Positions 7,668 to 16,276 of a stretch of DNA of 64,000 nucleotides are shown here, piece by piece. Source of the stretch: Burkholderia sp. Ax-1724 (GTDB lineage: Bacteria; Pseudomonadota; Gammaproteobacteria; Burkholderiales; Burkholderiaceae). The notes beneath the pieces were generated by a model. It made no database searches. It saw nothing but the letters and a program-made list of their open reading frames with translations, and was not told where the DNA came from. The translations under genes and the position numbers were made by a program. The stretch lies in contig NZ_VWWL01000010.1 of NCBI RefSeq assembly GCF_011752995.1, positions 186,001-250,000 on the forward strand. Reading direction: 5' to 3'. Every line of letters begins with the position of its first letter. Position 1 is the first letter of the stretch.

Positions 7668-8576
7668 TCACAGCAACGCCACGACCTCGTCGAGCGTCGG
7701 CGCATGCGCGCCCGCATGTCCGCAGGCCGCCGCGCCCGCCGCGAGCGCGAACGCGAGATGCTCGGGCCACGCGCGTTGCGGCGCGCTCATCAGGCTGAAC
7801 AGCAGCCCGCCGATCGACGCATCGCCCGCGCCGACCGTATCGACCACGGCGACGCGCGGCGGCTTCGCCTCGATCACCGCGGCGCCGTCGAGCAGCAGCG
7901 CCGCGTCGGGGCCGCGCGTGACGAGCACCGTGGCGGCCGGATTCAGCGCGCGCAATTGCGCGAGCGCGGCGGCTTCGTCGTGGGTCTTGAAGATCATGCG
8001 CAGGTCTTCGTCCGATACCTTGATGAGGTCCGCGAGCGCGGCCATCCGGCGCAATGTCGGCTCGTAGCCGTGTTCCATCAGATTGCGATAGTTCGGATCG
8101 AAGCTGATCTTCACGCCGCGCGCACGCAACTCGGCCGCGAGCTTCGCCAGCGTGTCGCCGAGCGGCTGACGCACGAGGCTGATGCAGCCGAAGTGCGCCC
8201 ACTTCACCTCGCTCATCCAGCCGGCCGGCAGCTGTGCCGGATCGAACGCGAGATCGGCGCCGTTCTCGCCCATGAAGAAGTACGCGGGCGGATGCGTCTG
8301 ATGCACGATCGCGAGCAACGGCGGGCGCTCGACGCGCTGCAGGAAGCGCATGTCGAGGCCGGCGGCGACGCTCGCGTCCCACAGTTCGTCGGAGAAATTA
8401 TCGACGCCGAGCGAGCCCGCGCTCGCGCTCGGCAAGCCGAGCCGCGCGACGCAGCGCGCGACGTTCCAGCCCGCGCCGCCTGGACGCGAGAGCCACTGCG
8501 AGGCGCCGGTGCGCACGAGGTCGGTGAGGATGTCGCCGGCGGAGACAAAAACGGGGAAGCCTGTGGTTGCGCTCAT
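7668..8576 (-). CDS. PfkB-family carbohydrate kinase (probable fructokinase)
   Basis: 302 residues of the ribokinase/PfkB fold. The N-terminal sugar site includes GGAGWNVARCVARLG, and the C-terminal signature VDTVGAGDASIGGLLFSL carries the anion-hole GAGD and catalytic aspartate. It overlaps the AGE isomerase gene by 4 bases (ATGA). An isomerase of this family turning mannose into fructose, followed by phosphorylation to fructose 6-phosphate, makes a coherent pathway (inference from context). LacI regulator is first gene of the operon. Confidence 0.88.
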   Translation of the reverse strand: MSATTGFPVFVSAGDILTDLVRTGASQWLSRPGGAGWNVARCVARLGLPSASAGSLGVDNFSDELWDASVAAGLDMRFLQRVERPPLLAIVHQTHPPAYFFMGENGADLAFDPAQLPAGWMSEVKWAHFGCISLVRQPLGDTLAKLAAELRARGVKISFDPNYRNLMEHGYEPTLRRMAALADLIKVSDEDLRMIFKTHDEAAALAQLRALNPAATVLVTRGPDAALLLDGAAVIEAKPPRVAVVDTVGAGDASIGGLLFSLMSAPQRAWPEHLAFALAAGAAACGHAGAHAPTLDEVVALL

Positions 8577-9874
8577 TGTGTTTTCTCCGCGGAAGCCGCT
8601 GCGGCGGGGGCGGTGGATTCAGCCGCCGCGTTTTCGCCGAGCGCATGCGCGAGCACCTCGTAGCACGCGCCCATCGTGTGATAGTCGGTCTTGCCGGCCG
8701 GGCTCTTTTCGTCGCTGTACTTGCGGTTGTCGCAGGTGAGGATGCGATACCACGCACCGTACTGGTGATCGACGAAATGCGTCCAGCTATAGCGCCAGAT
8801 TTCGTCGTACCAGTCCCAGAAGCGCTCGTTGCCGGTGCGCTTGCCGAGCAGCGCGGCGGTCGCGAACGTTTCGGCCTGTACCCAGAAGTACTTGTCGTGA
8901 TCGCAGACCGTGCCGTCGGGGCCGAAGCCGTAATAGAGGCCGCCGTGGTCTTCGTCCCAGGCGTGCGTCATGGCGGCGTCGAACAGTTCGATTGCGCGCG
9001 GCAGCAGCCACGGCAGCGGGCGGAAGCGTTCGAGAATCAGCAGCAGCTTCGCCCATTCGGTCTGATGGCCGGGCTGGAAGCCCCACGGGCGGAAAATGTT
9101 CGAGCTGTCTTCCTCGTTGTAATGCCAGTCGACCGACCAGTCCGCGTGAAAGTGTTCCCACACGAGCCCTTGCGACAGCTTCGCCTGGCGCAGCGTGATG
9201 TTCGACGCGACGCGCTCGGCGCGATCGAGGTAGACCAGATGACCGGTCGCCTCGTAGGCGGCGAGCAGCGCCTCGGTCGTGTGCATGTTGGCGTTCTGCC
9301 CGCGATACGAGCTGACCTGCCATTCGGCCGAGGCGTCGTCGGCGTAGAGGCCGGCGGCGGCATCCCAGAAGCGGTGCTCCATCAGCTCGAAGGTCGCGCC
9401 GATCATCGGCTTCGCTTCCTCGATGCCGGCCATCGCCGCATGCGAGTACGCGAGCAGCACGAACGCGAGGCCGTAGCAGTGGCGCGTCGCGTCGAGCGTG
9501 CGCTTGCTGCCGTCGCGCCATTCGAGCTCCCAGTCGTAGCCCTCGTGCTGCGCGTCCCAGTGCGCGTCGCGCAGAAAGCGCAGACCGTGGCGCGCATAGT
9601 CGAGGTGCTTGGGGTCGCCGAACTGGCGATACGCCATCGCGTAGTTGAACACGTAGCGGCAACTGCTGACGAGGTGGCGCGTGGTGTGGTCGTAGATCGA
9701 GCCGTCGTCGCGGAAGAAATGATAGAAGCCGCCGCTCGGGTCGAGCACGTTCGGCGCGTAAAAGCGCAGCGTGTCCTCGATGTGCGCGAGCAGGAACGCG
9801 CGGTGGCGGAAGCTGGCGACGGGCGGCGCCTTGGCGGCGTCGGCGGCGGGGTGAAGCGGATCGGTTTGCGTCAT
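8573..9874 (-). CDS. AGE-family epimerase/isomerase (probable D-mannose isomerase)
   Basis: 433 residues from the ATG at 9874, which overlaps the LacI stop by 4 bases. Alpha/alpha-barrel family of N-acylglucosamine 2-epimerases. Conserved blocks include TRHCYGLAFVLLAYSHA with the catalytic-type Arg-His pair, RGQNANMHTTEALLAAYE, and PGHQTEWAKLLL with an active-site histidine. The mannose isomerase/YihS branch fits better than the GlcNAc epimerases given the adjoining fructokinase. Cytoplasmic. Substrate not provable from sequence alone. Confidence 0.85.
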   Translation of the reverse strand: MTQTDPLHPAADAAKAPPVASFRHRAFLLAHIEDTLRFYAPNVLDPSGGFYHFFRDDGSIYDHTTRHLVSSCRYVFNYAMAYRQFGDPKHLDYARHGLRFLRDAHWDAQHEGYDWELEWRDGSKRTLDATRHCYGLAFVLLAYSHAAMAGIEEAKPMIGATFELMEHRFWDAAAGLYADDASAEWQVSSYRGQNANMHTTEALLAAYEATGHLVYLDRAERVASNITLRQAKLSQGLVWEHFHADWSVDWHYNEEDSSNIFRPWGFQPGHQTEWAKLLLILERFRPLPWLLPRAIELFDAAMTHAWDEDHGGLYYGFGPDGTVCDHDKYFWVQAETFATAALLGKRTGNERFWDWYDEIWRYSWTHFVDHQYGAWYRILTCDNRKYSDEKSPAGKTDYHTMGACYEVLAHALGENAAAESTAPAAAASAEKTQ

Positions 9875-10857
9875 GGCGTTTTCACCAAAGTACTGGCACG
9901 GGCAACGAGTTGAACGGGCAAGCGGACCTCGAGCTCGGCGGGCGAGTCTTCGAGCAGCAGTTCGACGCCGCGCCGGCCGAGCGCTTCCTTGTCGACCGCG
10001 ATCGTCGACAGCGGCGGGGTGGCGTGGGCGGCGGCGGGAATATCGTCGAAGCCGATGATCGCGATGTCGTCGGGCACGCTGAGGCCGCGCGCGAGGCACA
10101 CGCGCAGCGCGGCGAGCGCGGCGGCGTCGTTATAGGCGAACACGGCGTCGGGGCGCGGGCCCGGCGCGTCGAGCAGGCGCTGCATCGCGCGCGCGGCGCC
10201 GGTGTCGGGGTCGAGCCCGGCGTCGATGTTCACTTCGAGCGACGGGTCGAACAGCAGTCCCGCTTCGAAGAACGCACGCCGGTAGCCGAGCGCACGCTCG
10301 GCGATGCTGAAATGCGCGAGCGAGCCGCCGATGAACGCGATGCGCTTGCGCTGCTGCCCGAACAGATGGCGCATCGCGAGCGCGGCCCCGGCGGCGTTGT
10401 CGAGATTGACCGAGCGCAGGCCCGGCGACCACAGATCGATCAGCACGAGCGGGCGCTGCATCGCGACCAGTGCGGCGAGCGTTTCGGGCTCGACGAAGCC
10501 GGCGATCGCCACGGCGTCGGGCGCGTGCAGGCGCAACGGGTGAATCACGTCCTCGGTCGGGCCGGCGGTTAGCACGGACGGCACGATGCCGCGCTCGCGG
10601 CAGGCATCTTCGACACCGTGCAGCACGTGCGAGAAGAACGGGCTGGCGGCGAAATTGTTGTGCTGACGATGCAGCAGGAAGGTCAGGCGGCGGATGCGCG
10701 GACGCAGTTGCGCCGGATCGTAGCCGAGCTGCCGCGCCGCTTCGACGACGCGCTCGCGGGTGGCCTCGGAGAGACCGGGCTGGTTTTTCAGCGCACGCGA
10801 GACGGTGCCGATCGAAACGCTGGCCGCGCGGGCGACGTCGCGGATGGTTGTAGCCAT
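9871..10857 (-). CDS. LacI-family transcriptional regulator
   Basis: 328 residues. N-terminal LacI helix-turn-helix TIRDVARAASVSIGTVSRAL with hinge region to about residue 60, then a periplasmic-binding-protein-like effector domain (DAVAIAGFVEPETLAALV, IIGFDDIPAAAHATPPLSTI). It heads an operon with AGE isomerase and PfkB kinase, so a sugar or sugar phosphate is the expected inducer. Candidate operators with TAGTAAAA cores lie upstream at 10911-10918 and 10985-11020, consistent with autoregulation. Confidence 0.92.
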   Translation of the reverse strand: MATTIRDVARAASVSIGTVSRALKNQPGLSEATRERVVEAARQLGYDPAQLRPRIRRLTFLLHRQHNNFAASPFFSHVLHGVEDACRERGIVPSVLTAGPTEDVIHPLRLHAPDAVAIAGFVEPETLAALVAMQRPLVLIDLWSPGLRSVNLDNAAGAALAMRHLFGQQRKRIAFIGGSLAHFSIAERALGYRRAFFEAGLLFDPSLEVNIDAGLDPDTGAARAMQRLLDAPGPRPDAVFAYNDAAALAALRVCLARGLSVPDDIAIIGFDDIPAAAHATPPLSTIAVDKEALGRRGVELLLEDSPAELEVRLPVQLVARASTLVKTP

Positions 10858-10984
10858 CGAATGAAGCAGCCGCGCCGACGCGGCTCATGGGTTGGGTTCG
10901 GGCGATTGTATAGTAAAACGTACGCGAAACACCCCGAAAACGCGTGGTTAATCACCCGTAAATACCCGTATTTTATGGAGTTAA

Positions 10985-11020
10985 AGTGAATTTTTATGTT
11001 TAGTAAAATTCACTAAACAT
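10985..11020. promoter_or_regulatory. Overlapping inverted repeats, putative LacI-family operators
   Basis: Two interlocked dyads lie upstream of the lacI-type gene: AGTGAATTTT-n10-AAAATTCACT (10985-11014, perfect 10-bp arms) and ATGTTTAGT-n7-ACTAAACAT (10996-11020, perfect 9-bp arms). The central TAGTAAAA also appears at 10911-10918, nearer the gene. The 10858-11110 interval is otherwise gene-free. Confidence 0.6.
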
Positions 11021-11110
11021 GGTGTGGGCAAGGCTCCAGGAATTTTCCTATGCCATCAGGCCGAGGCGACAGCGCGAGCGTTTGGGCGTGAAATAACGAC
11101 ACAGCCAACG

Positions 11111-11137
11111 AAAAAAAGCCGCACAAGGCGGCTTTTT
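11111..11137 (-). terminator. Intrinsic terminator after the BASS transporter
   Basis: AAAAAGCCGC-ACAAG-GCGGCTTTTT: a perfect 10-bp stem; on the minus strand the stem is followed by a run of T, about 60 bases past the BASS gene stop. The symmetric A/T flanks could stop transcription both ways. Confidence 0.85.
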
Positions 11138-11195
11138 CAAACGACGACGCTCAGGGAGGGCGCTTATGAATGTCCTGTTTGCATTGCGCGTGTTC

Positions 11196-12221
11196 TCAAC
11201 GGCGCGCGACGGCCGCGGCGGGCTGCTGCGCGGCGGCCGCAGTTTCGCCGCTGAGGTCGCGGGCGCCCCAGCGCTGCGCGAGCGCGGCGCACACCATCAA
11301 CTGGATCTGGTGGAACAGCATCAGCGGCAGCACCACGGCGCCCACCGCATGCGAGGCGAAGATGACCTTGGCCATCGGCACGCCGGCGGCAAGGCTCTTC
11401 TTCGAACCGCAGAAGATGATCGTGATCTGGTCGGCACGACTAAAGCCGAGCCGCTTGCTGGTCAACATCGTCACGGCCAGTGCGAGCGCCAGCAGAACGG
11501 CGCTCACCACCACGAGGCCGCCGAGCGCGGAGAGCGGAATCTGATGCCACAGGCCTTCGTTGACAGCCTCGCTGAACGCGCCGTACACGACGAGCAGGAT
11601 CGAGCCCTGGTCGACGAACTTCAGCACGCTGCGATTGCGCTCGATCCACTTGCCGATCAGCGGGCGCAGCAGCTGGCCGGCAATGAACGGCACCAGCAGT
11701 TGCAGCACGATGTTGCCGATCGTATGCCACGGCGAGCCGCCGCCGCTCGCCGCCTGATTGGTGATGACGACGCTGACGAGCGCTGGGGTGATGAAGATGC
11801 CGAGCAGGCTCGAGGCCGACGCGCTGCACACCGCGGCCGGTACGTTGCCCTTGGCAATGGACGTGAACGCAATCGACGACTGGACCGTCGATGGCAGCGT
11901 GCAGAGGAAGAGGACCCCCGCATAGAGAGCCGGCGTGACAAGCGGCGAAAGGAGCGGCTTAAGCGCGAGGCCGAGCAGCGGAAAGAGCGCGAACGTGCTC
12001 AGCAGCACTACCGCATGAAGGCGCCAGTGCGTCGCGCCCGCGATGATCGCTTCGCGTGAGAGCTTGGCGCCGTGCAGGAAGAACAGCAGACCGACGGCGA
12101 TGTTGGTCACCCAGTTGAACCCCACGGCGGCTTGCCCGTGCACGGGCAGAAGGCTGGCGAGGATCACGGTGCCCACGAGGCACAGGGTGAAGTTGTCGGG
12201 AAGTAGTTTGGGGCGAGCCAT
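11196..12221 (-). CDS. Bile acid:sodium symporter (BASS) family protein
   Basis: About 341 residues from the ATG at 12221 (a TTG six codons earlier has no ribosome site). Nine to ten hydrophobic segments; hallmark blocks are VGLLFFLHGAKLS, CTLPSTVQSSIAFTSIAKGN (crossover-helix region) and FCGSKKSLAAGVPMA near the C-terminus, placing it in the SBF-like/YfeH branch of BASS. Inner-membrane Na+-coupled organic anion uptake is the family role; substrate unknown. A nested inverted repeat lies about 100 bp upstream, and an intrinsic terminator follows. Confidence 0.9.
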   Translation of the reverse strand: MARPKLLPDNFTLCLVGTVILASLLPVHGQAAVGFNWVTNIAVGLLFFLHGAKLSREAIIAGATHWRLHAVVLLSTFALFPLLGLALKPLLSPLVTPALYAGVLFLCTLPSTVQSSIAFTSIAKGNVPAAVCSASASSLLGIFITPALVSVVITNQAASGGGSPWHTIGNIVLQLLVPFIAGQLLRPLIGKWIERNRSVLKFVDQGSILLVVYGAFSEAVNEGLWHQIPLSALGGLVVVSAVLLALALAVTMLTSKRLGFSRADQITIIFCGSKKSLAAGVPMAKVIFASHAVGAVVLPLMLFHQIQLMVCAALAQRWGARDLSGETAAAAQQPAAAVARR

Positions 12222-12312
12222 GTCGGAATCTCGATTCAATGACGCGAAAGAGTGCGGGACGCGCCCGGGAGCGCCGTTTCCCGCAATGGGAAGCGGCTAT
12301 TGTTGTTGAAAT

Positions 12313-12346
12313 TCGATTCAAAAAGCAAATTCATTTGCCGAATCGA
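12313..12346. promoter_or_regulatory. Nested inverted repeat upstream of the BASS gene
   Basis: TCGATTC (12313-12319) pairs with GAATCGA (12340-12346), enclosing a second perfect dyad GCAAAT-TC-ATTTGC (12325-12338). It is 92 bp upstream of the transporter start in an A/T-rich patch, so a regulator site is plausible. No regulator is adjacent. The rest of 12347-12752 shows no convincing gene. Confidence 0.45.
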
Positions 12347-12752
12347 TTAATGATTGCTGTGCATCAACGGGCCAGCCGCGAGCGGCATGGCCCGTGCTGG
12401 CCGCTGTAAGGTTTCAGTACGGGTAACGCGCTTCGCCGAGGCCTCGCCGGTTTAACGATCGGACACGTAATCGGCCAGGCAAGCCGATGCCGCGGCGGCT
12501 GCGCGAGGTTCGCGCGGAATCGCGCAAACGCCCGCCAGGAAGCCCTTCCAGAGCCGTCGCGCAAGGGCTTTGTCGCAGAAAAACGTCGCAGTAACAAGGT
12601 GTTACATCAACCGATGAGACCTAACACTTTTTGGCTCGACACCCTTTGCCGACGCCCATAAATTACGGTTCAAAGGCCGTAGGGATACCCGCGCCGCGCG
12701 ATGAACGCGGCGCTTTTCGCCAGTCCCGCAATCGTCCACCGCAGCTCGAACG

Positions 12753-13340
12753 GTGGATGTCAGGCAAGTCTTCGGGCGCGAGAGTCACAAGGTGGACGGG
12801 TTGTCGAGAACGAGGCGCTGGGCGTGGGGCGTGGTCATTGCCGCGCTGTGTTCGTTCGCCTATGCAAAAGGACCTGGCATGCCGCACGGCGGCGGTGCCG
12901 GTTTTGCGCATGGCGGCGCCAACCGCGCCATGGGCATGCAGATGCACAGCGGCCACTATGCCGGTGCCGTCGGCCTCTCCAGCGCACGGCCTTTCCGCAA
13001 TGCGATGAGCGCGCGCGATCCGCGCATGCCGCGTGGCGCGAACTTCGCGGACGCCAATTATGGCGACGGCTTCGGCGGCTATAAGCCGGGCATGCGCCGC
13101 GTCACAGGACCATCGTCCGGGTACGCCGACGGGCGCGGGCATATGCAATACGCCGGCGCCATCACGCCGGTCAGCGCCGACGCGCGGCCGGTGCCGCGTC
13201 CGCCGCCCAGCGTGCCGATGCGCAACGGCTCGATTCGGGCCGACGTTGCCCGCTACAACGAAGAGCGCGGCGCCGCGCGCGCGATGCAGCGCCCGTCCGA
13301 CGATCCGCGTCAGCCGGAAGGCTCGCCTTATCGCAACTAA
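12753..13340 (+). CDS. Secreted proline/glycine-rich hypothetical protein
   Basis: 195 residues. A hydrophobic stretch RRWAWGVVIAALCSFAYA at about 21-38 forms a probable signal peptide, giving a mature protein rich in Gly, Met, Arg, Pro and His (GMPHGGGAGFAHGGANRAMG; PVPRPPPSVP). No recognised domain; it looks intrinsically disordered. The start is uncertain: ATG 12753 gives a long n-region, and an in-frame GTG at 12792 would give a more typical signal peptide. Isolated on the plus strand. Confidence 0.55.
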   Translation: MDVRQVFGRESHKVDGLSRTRRWAWGVVIAALCSFAYAKGPGMPHGGGAGFAHGGANRAMGMQMHSGHYAGAVGLSSARPFRNAMSARDPRMPRGANFADANYGDGFGGYKPGMRRVTGPSSGYADGRGHMQYAGAITPVSADARPVPRPPPSVPMRNGSIRADVARYNEERGAARAMQRPSDDPRQPEGSPYRN

Positions 13341-13905
13341 CCGGTCTGGTTAGCGGCGCTCATCGGGCAGCGCCTGCTGCCGTCGCTCCAATCTTCCAGT
13401 CCTCCGCTGCTCCGTTTCCCCTTGGCGCTCGCGGCGATTCCGCCGCATCACCGCCGCCGTTTTACGTCCACCGCTTCACGTTCTCCCCTCCCATCCCCCG
13501 CGTCATCCCCAATCTGACGTTTCGACGCCACACTTTTCTGAAAACGCCAGGCTGCGACGTACCCGCCACTGCCAAATCAGGGCATTCTCGCGGCGGCGCG
13601 TCATTTCGCTGTCATACGGAGCGTCACTACCCCTTCGGCGCGCCGTCCGCCGCGCCCCATGCGGCACTCGCGCCATCTTCGGCGGGCCGGCGAGGCCCCC
13701 GGCAAGCCGCCGTATCAGGCCGATCAACGACCAAACTAAGCAGACCGATATACCGGCAATAAGCAGCACTATTTTTGTTCATAAAAATGGTCCGTAAAGA
13801 TGGTCCAGCCCCGATTGGCTCGACGGTCGAACGGATAACAACAATGGTTCGCGCGAGCGCCCCCTTTCGCACAGCCACACCCTTTTGACAAAGATTGGAG
13901 ATTCC
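13341..13905. other. Gene-free interval upstream of porin 2
   Basis: 565 bases. I see no gene, RNA or repeat in it; short reading frames here have poor composition and no ribosome sites. The last 150 bases presumably hold the porin promoter, but no convincing boxes stand out. Confidence 0.5.
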
Positions 13906-14991
13906 ATGAAAACAAGCCTCAGCAGCGCGCTGAAGACCACTCTCAAGGCCAGCGTCTGCGCTGCCTTGCTGGCGAGCGCATCGTCCGCTTTCGCGCAATC
14001 GAGCGTGCAGCTCTACGGCCAGGTCGACGAATGGGTCGGCTCGCAGAAATTCCCGGACGGCAAGGCGGCGGCGGTGGTGTCGGGCGGCGGCATGTCCACC
14101 TCGTACTGGGGCTTCAAGGGGACCGAGGATCTGGGCAACGGCTACAAGGCGATCTTCACGATCGAAGGCTTCTTCCGCGCGCAGACCGGCGAGTACGGCC
14201 GCTTCACCGGCGACACGACGTTCTCGCGCAACGCCTACGTCGGCATCGAATCGCCGTACGGCACGGTCACGGCCGGCCGTCTCACGACGCCGCTGTTCGT
14301 CTCGACGATCCTGTTCAATCCGTTCATCGATTCGTACGTGTTCTCGCCGATGGTCTATCACACCTATCTCGGCCTCGGTACGTTCCCGAGCTACACGACC
14401 GATCAGGGCGTAACCGGCGACTCGGGCTGGAACAACGCGGTGTCGTATGCGACGCCGAACTTCAACGGACTCTCGGCGACGGCGATGTACGCGCTCGGCA
14501 ACACGACGCAGAACGGCGCGAAGAAGTGGAGCGGCCAGGTGCTGTACTTCCACGGCCCGTTCGCGGCGACCGCGGTGTACCAGTACGTGAACTTCAACAA
14601 CGTGCCGGGCGACCTCGGCAGCTTCGAGACCTCGGGCGTGCCCGGCTTGCGCAGCCAGAGCGTCGCGCAGGCGGGCGTCTCGTACGACCTGAAGTTCGTC
14701 AAGCTGTACGGCCAGTACATGTACACGTACAACAACCAGCAGGTCACGAGCTGGCACGTCAACACGGGACAGGGCGGCGTGACGGTGCCGTTCGGCCCGG
14801 GCTCGGTGATGGCGTCGTACGCGTATTCGCGTAACGGCGGCGGCTCGAACCAGACGCGCCAGACGGCGGCGGTCGGCTACGACTACCCGCTGTCCAAGCG
14901 CACGGACATCTATGCCGCGTACCTGTATGACCACATCACCGGTCAGTCGAGCGGCAACACGTACGGCGCGGGGCTGCGCACGAAGTTCTGA
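13906..14991 (+). CDS. OmpC-type outer-membrane porin
   Basis: 361 residues from ATG 13906, placed five bases after GGAG. Signal peptide with cleavage near SSAFAQS, first strand SSVQLYGQVDEWVG, then STSYWGFKGTEDLGNGYKAIFTIEGFF and RNAYVGIESPYGTVTAGR, and C-terminal AGLRTKF. These are diagnostic of Burkholderiales porins. It is distinct in sequence from the porins at 4108 and at the right edge. A strong terminator follows, then a LysR gene. Confidence 0.93.
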   Translation: MKTSLSSALKTTLKASVCAALLASASSAFAQSSVQLYGQVDEWVGSQKFPDGKAAAVVSGGGMSTSYWGFKGTEDLGNGYKAIFTIEGFFRAQTGEYGRFTGDTTFSRNAYVGIESPYGTVTAGRLTTPLFVSTILFNPFIDSYVFSPMVYHTYLGLGTFPSYTTDQGVTGDSGWNNAVSYATPNFNGLSATAMYALGNTTQNGAKKWSGQVLYFHGPFAATAVYQYVNFNNVPGDLGSFETSGVPGLRSQSVAQAGVSYDLKFVKLYGQYMYTYNNQQVTSWHVNTGQGGVTVPFGPGSVMASYAYSRNGGGSNQTRQTAAVGYDYPLSKRTDIYAAYLYDHITGQSSGNTYGAGLRTKF

Positions 14992-15010
14992 GTAGCACCC
15001 AAGTCTCGCC

Positions 15011-15046
15011 ACAAAGCCCGCGTTCCGGCCGGAACGCGGGCTTTGT
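15011..15046 (+). terminator. Intrinsic terminator after porin 2
   Basis: A perfect 36-base palindrome starting ACAAAGCCCGCGTTCC and ending in its complement, 20 bases after the porin stop, followed by CGTTTTC. It separates the porin from the LysR gene. Confidence 0.8.
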
Positions 15047-15140
15047 CGTTTTCGGGCATCGTCGAGACGAGCCTTTGCTGCCGTTCTTTTGATAAACCCG
15101 GCAAAATGGCGTCGATTGATTCCTGAAGCGAGCGATTGAG

Positions 15141-16073
15141 ATGGATACCCTCGTCAGCATGAAAGTGTTTCGCCACGTGGTCGAGGCCGGCAGTTTTGTC
15201 GGCGCGGCGGAGCGCATGGAGATGTCGGCGGCGATGGCGAGCAAGCACGTGATGCATCTCGAGCAGCAGCTCGGCGCGCGGCTCCTGAACCGCACCACGC
15301 GCCGCGTCGCGCCGACCGAGGCGGGCCGCGAATACTACGAGCGTCTGAGCCAGGCGCTCACCGAGCTCGACGAAGCCGGCCAGGCGGTTGGCGCGGCGAG
15401 CGTCGTGCCGCAGGGGCGGCTGCGCGTATCGTCGTTGTCGGCATTCGGCCTGAGTCATGTGATGGCCGCGGTCGCGGACTACGCCGCGCAGTATCCGCAG
15501 GTCACCGTCGATATGACGCTGTCCGACCGCGTCGTCGAGCTGATCGACGAGGGCTTCGACGTCGCGATCCGCGCCTCGCCGGGCGGGCTGAAGTCGTCGT
15601 CGCTGATCGCGCGGCAGATCGCGACCGCGCATCTCGTGCTGTGCGCCTCGCCGGCCTATCTGCGCAAGCATGGCGCGCCGAAGAGCGTCGCCGATCTGGC
15701 GCGCCACAACTATCTGCAGTACTCGGGCGTGTCGGCGCTCGAAGTCGTGACCGGAGAGGCGTCCTCGCGCGCGCGTCTGTCGGGCAATCTGGTCGTCAAC
15801 CAGCTCGAAGCGCAGCGCGTGGTCGTGCTGCACGGCGCGGGCATCGCGATGCTCGGCACCGAGGTGATCGGCGGCGATCTCGCCGAAGGGCGCCTCGTGC
15901 CGCTGCTCGTCGACGAAGTGCCGCCGCGCGAGTTGCCGATTCACGTCGTTTATACGAGCCGGCGGCATCTGTCGGCGAAGGTGCGTTCGTTCGTCGATTT
16001 TCTCGTCGCGCGCTTCGGGAGCGAGTCGCTGTGGCCGTCGCTCGAACAGATCAAGGCGCTGGCGGTGCGGTAG
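15141..16073 (+). CDS. LysR-family transcriptional regulator
   Basis: 310 residues. N-terminal helix-turn-helix MKVFRHVVEAGSFVGAAERMEMSAAMASKHVMHLEQQLGARLL then a type 2 periplasmic-binding effector domain (GRLRVSSLSAFGLSHVMAAV, FDVAIRASPGGLKSSSLIAR). Closest in style to the single-gene LysR regulators of the DsdC/CrgA-like group. Lies between the porin terminator and icmF with the same orientation; its target is unclear. Confidence 0.92.
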   Translation: MDTLVSMKVFRHVVEAGSFVGAAERMEMSAAMASKHVMHLEQQLGARLLNRTTRRVAPTEAGREYYERLSQALTELDEAGQAVGAASVVPQGRLRVSSLSAFGLSHVMAAVADYAAQYPQVTVDMTLSDRVVELIDEGFDVAIRASPGGLKSSSLIARQIATAHLVLCASPAYLRKHGAPKSVADLARHNYLQYSGVSALEVVTGEASSRARLSGNLVVNQLEAQRVVVLHGAGIAMLGTEVIGGDLAEGRLVPLLVDEVPPRELPIHVVYTSRRHLSAKVRSFVDFLVARFGSESLWPSLEQIKALAVR

Positions 16074-16276
16074 CGAGTCGAAAAACGCTTCGCGGGCGCG
16101 CGCCGAATACGTCGCTCCGCGTGCTCAAAAAAGCGTGCTCAAAAGCGCAGTCGGACAACGACGCCGAACCGTCCGCCCAAGCCCCCGGACCGCTCGCCGG
16201 GCCTGCGCTCCTGCCGCCTTACCCCGTTTGGCTATACTGGTTGCCAGCACCCGTCAGCTCATGATCCGGGGGAGAC

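Noticed and set aside
12364..12597. 77-codon minus-strand frame upstream of the BASS gene
   Set aside because: Arg/Pro-rich, no ribosome site and no recognisable fold.
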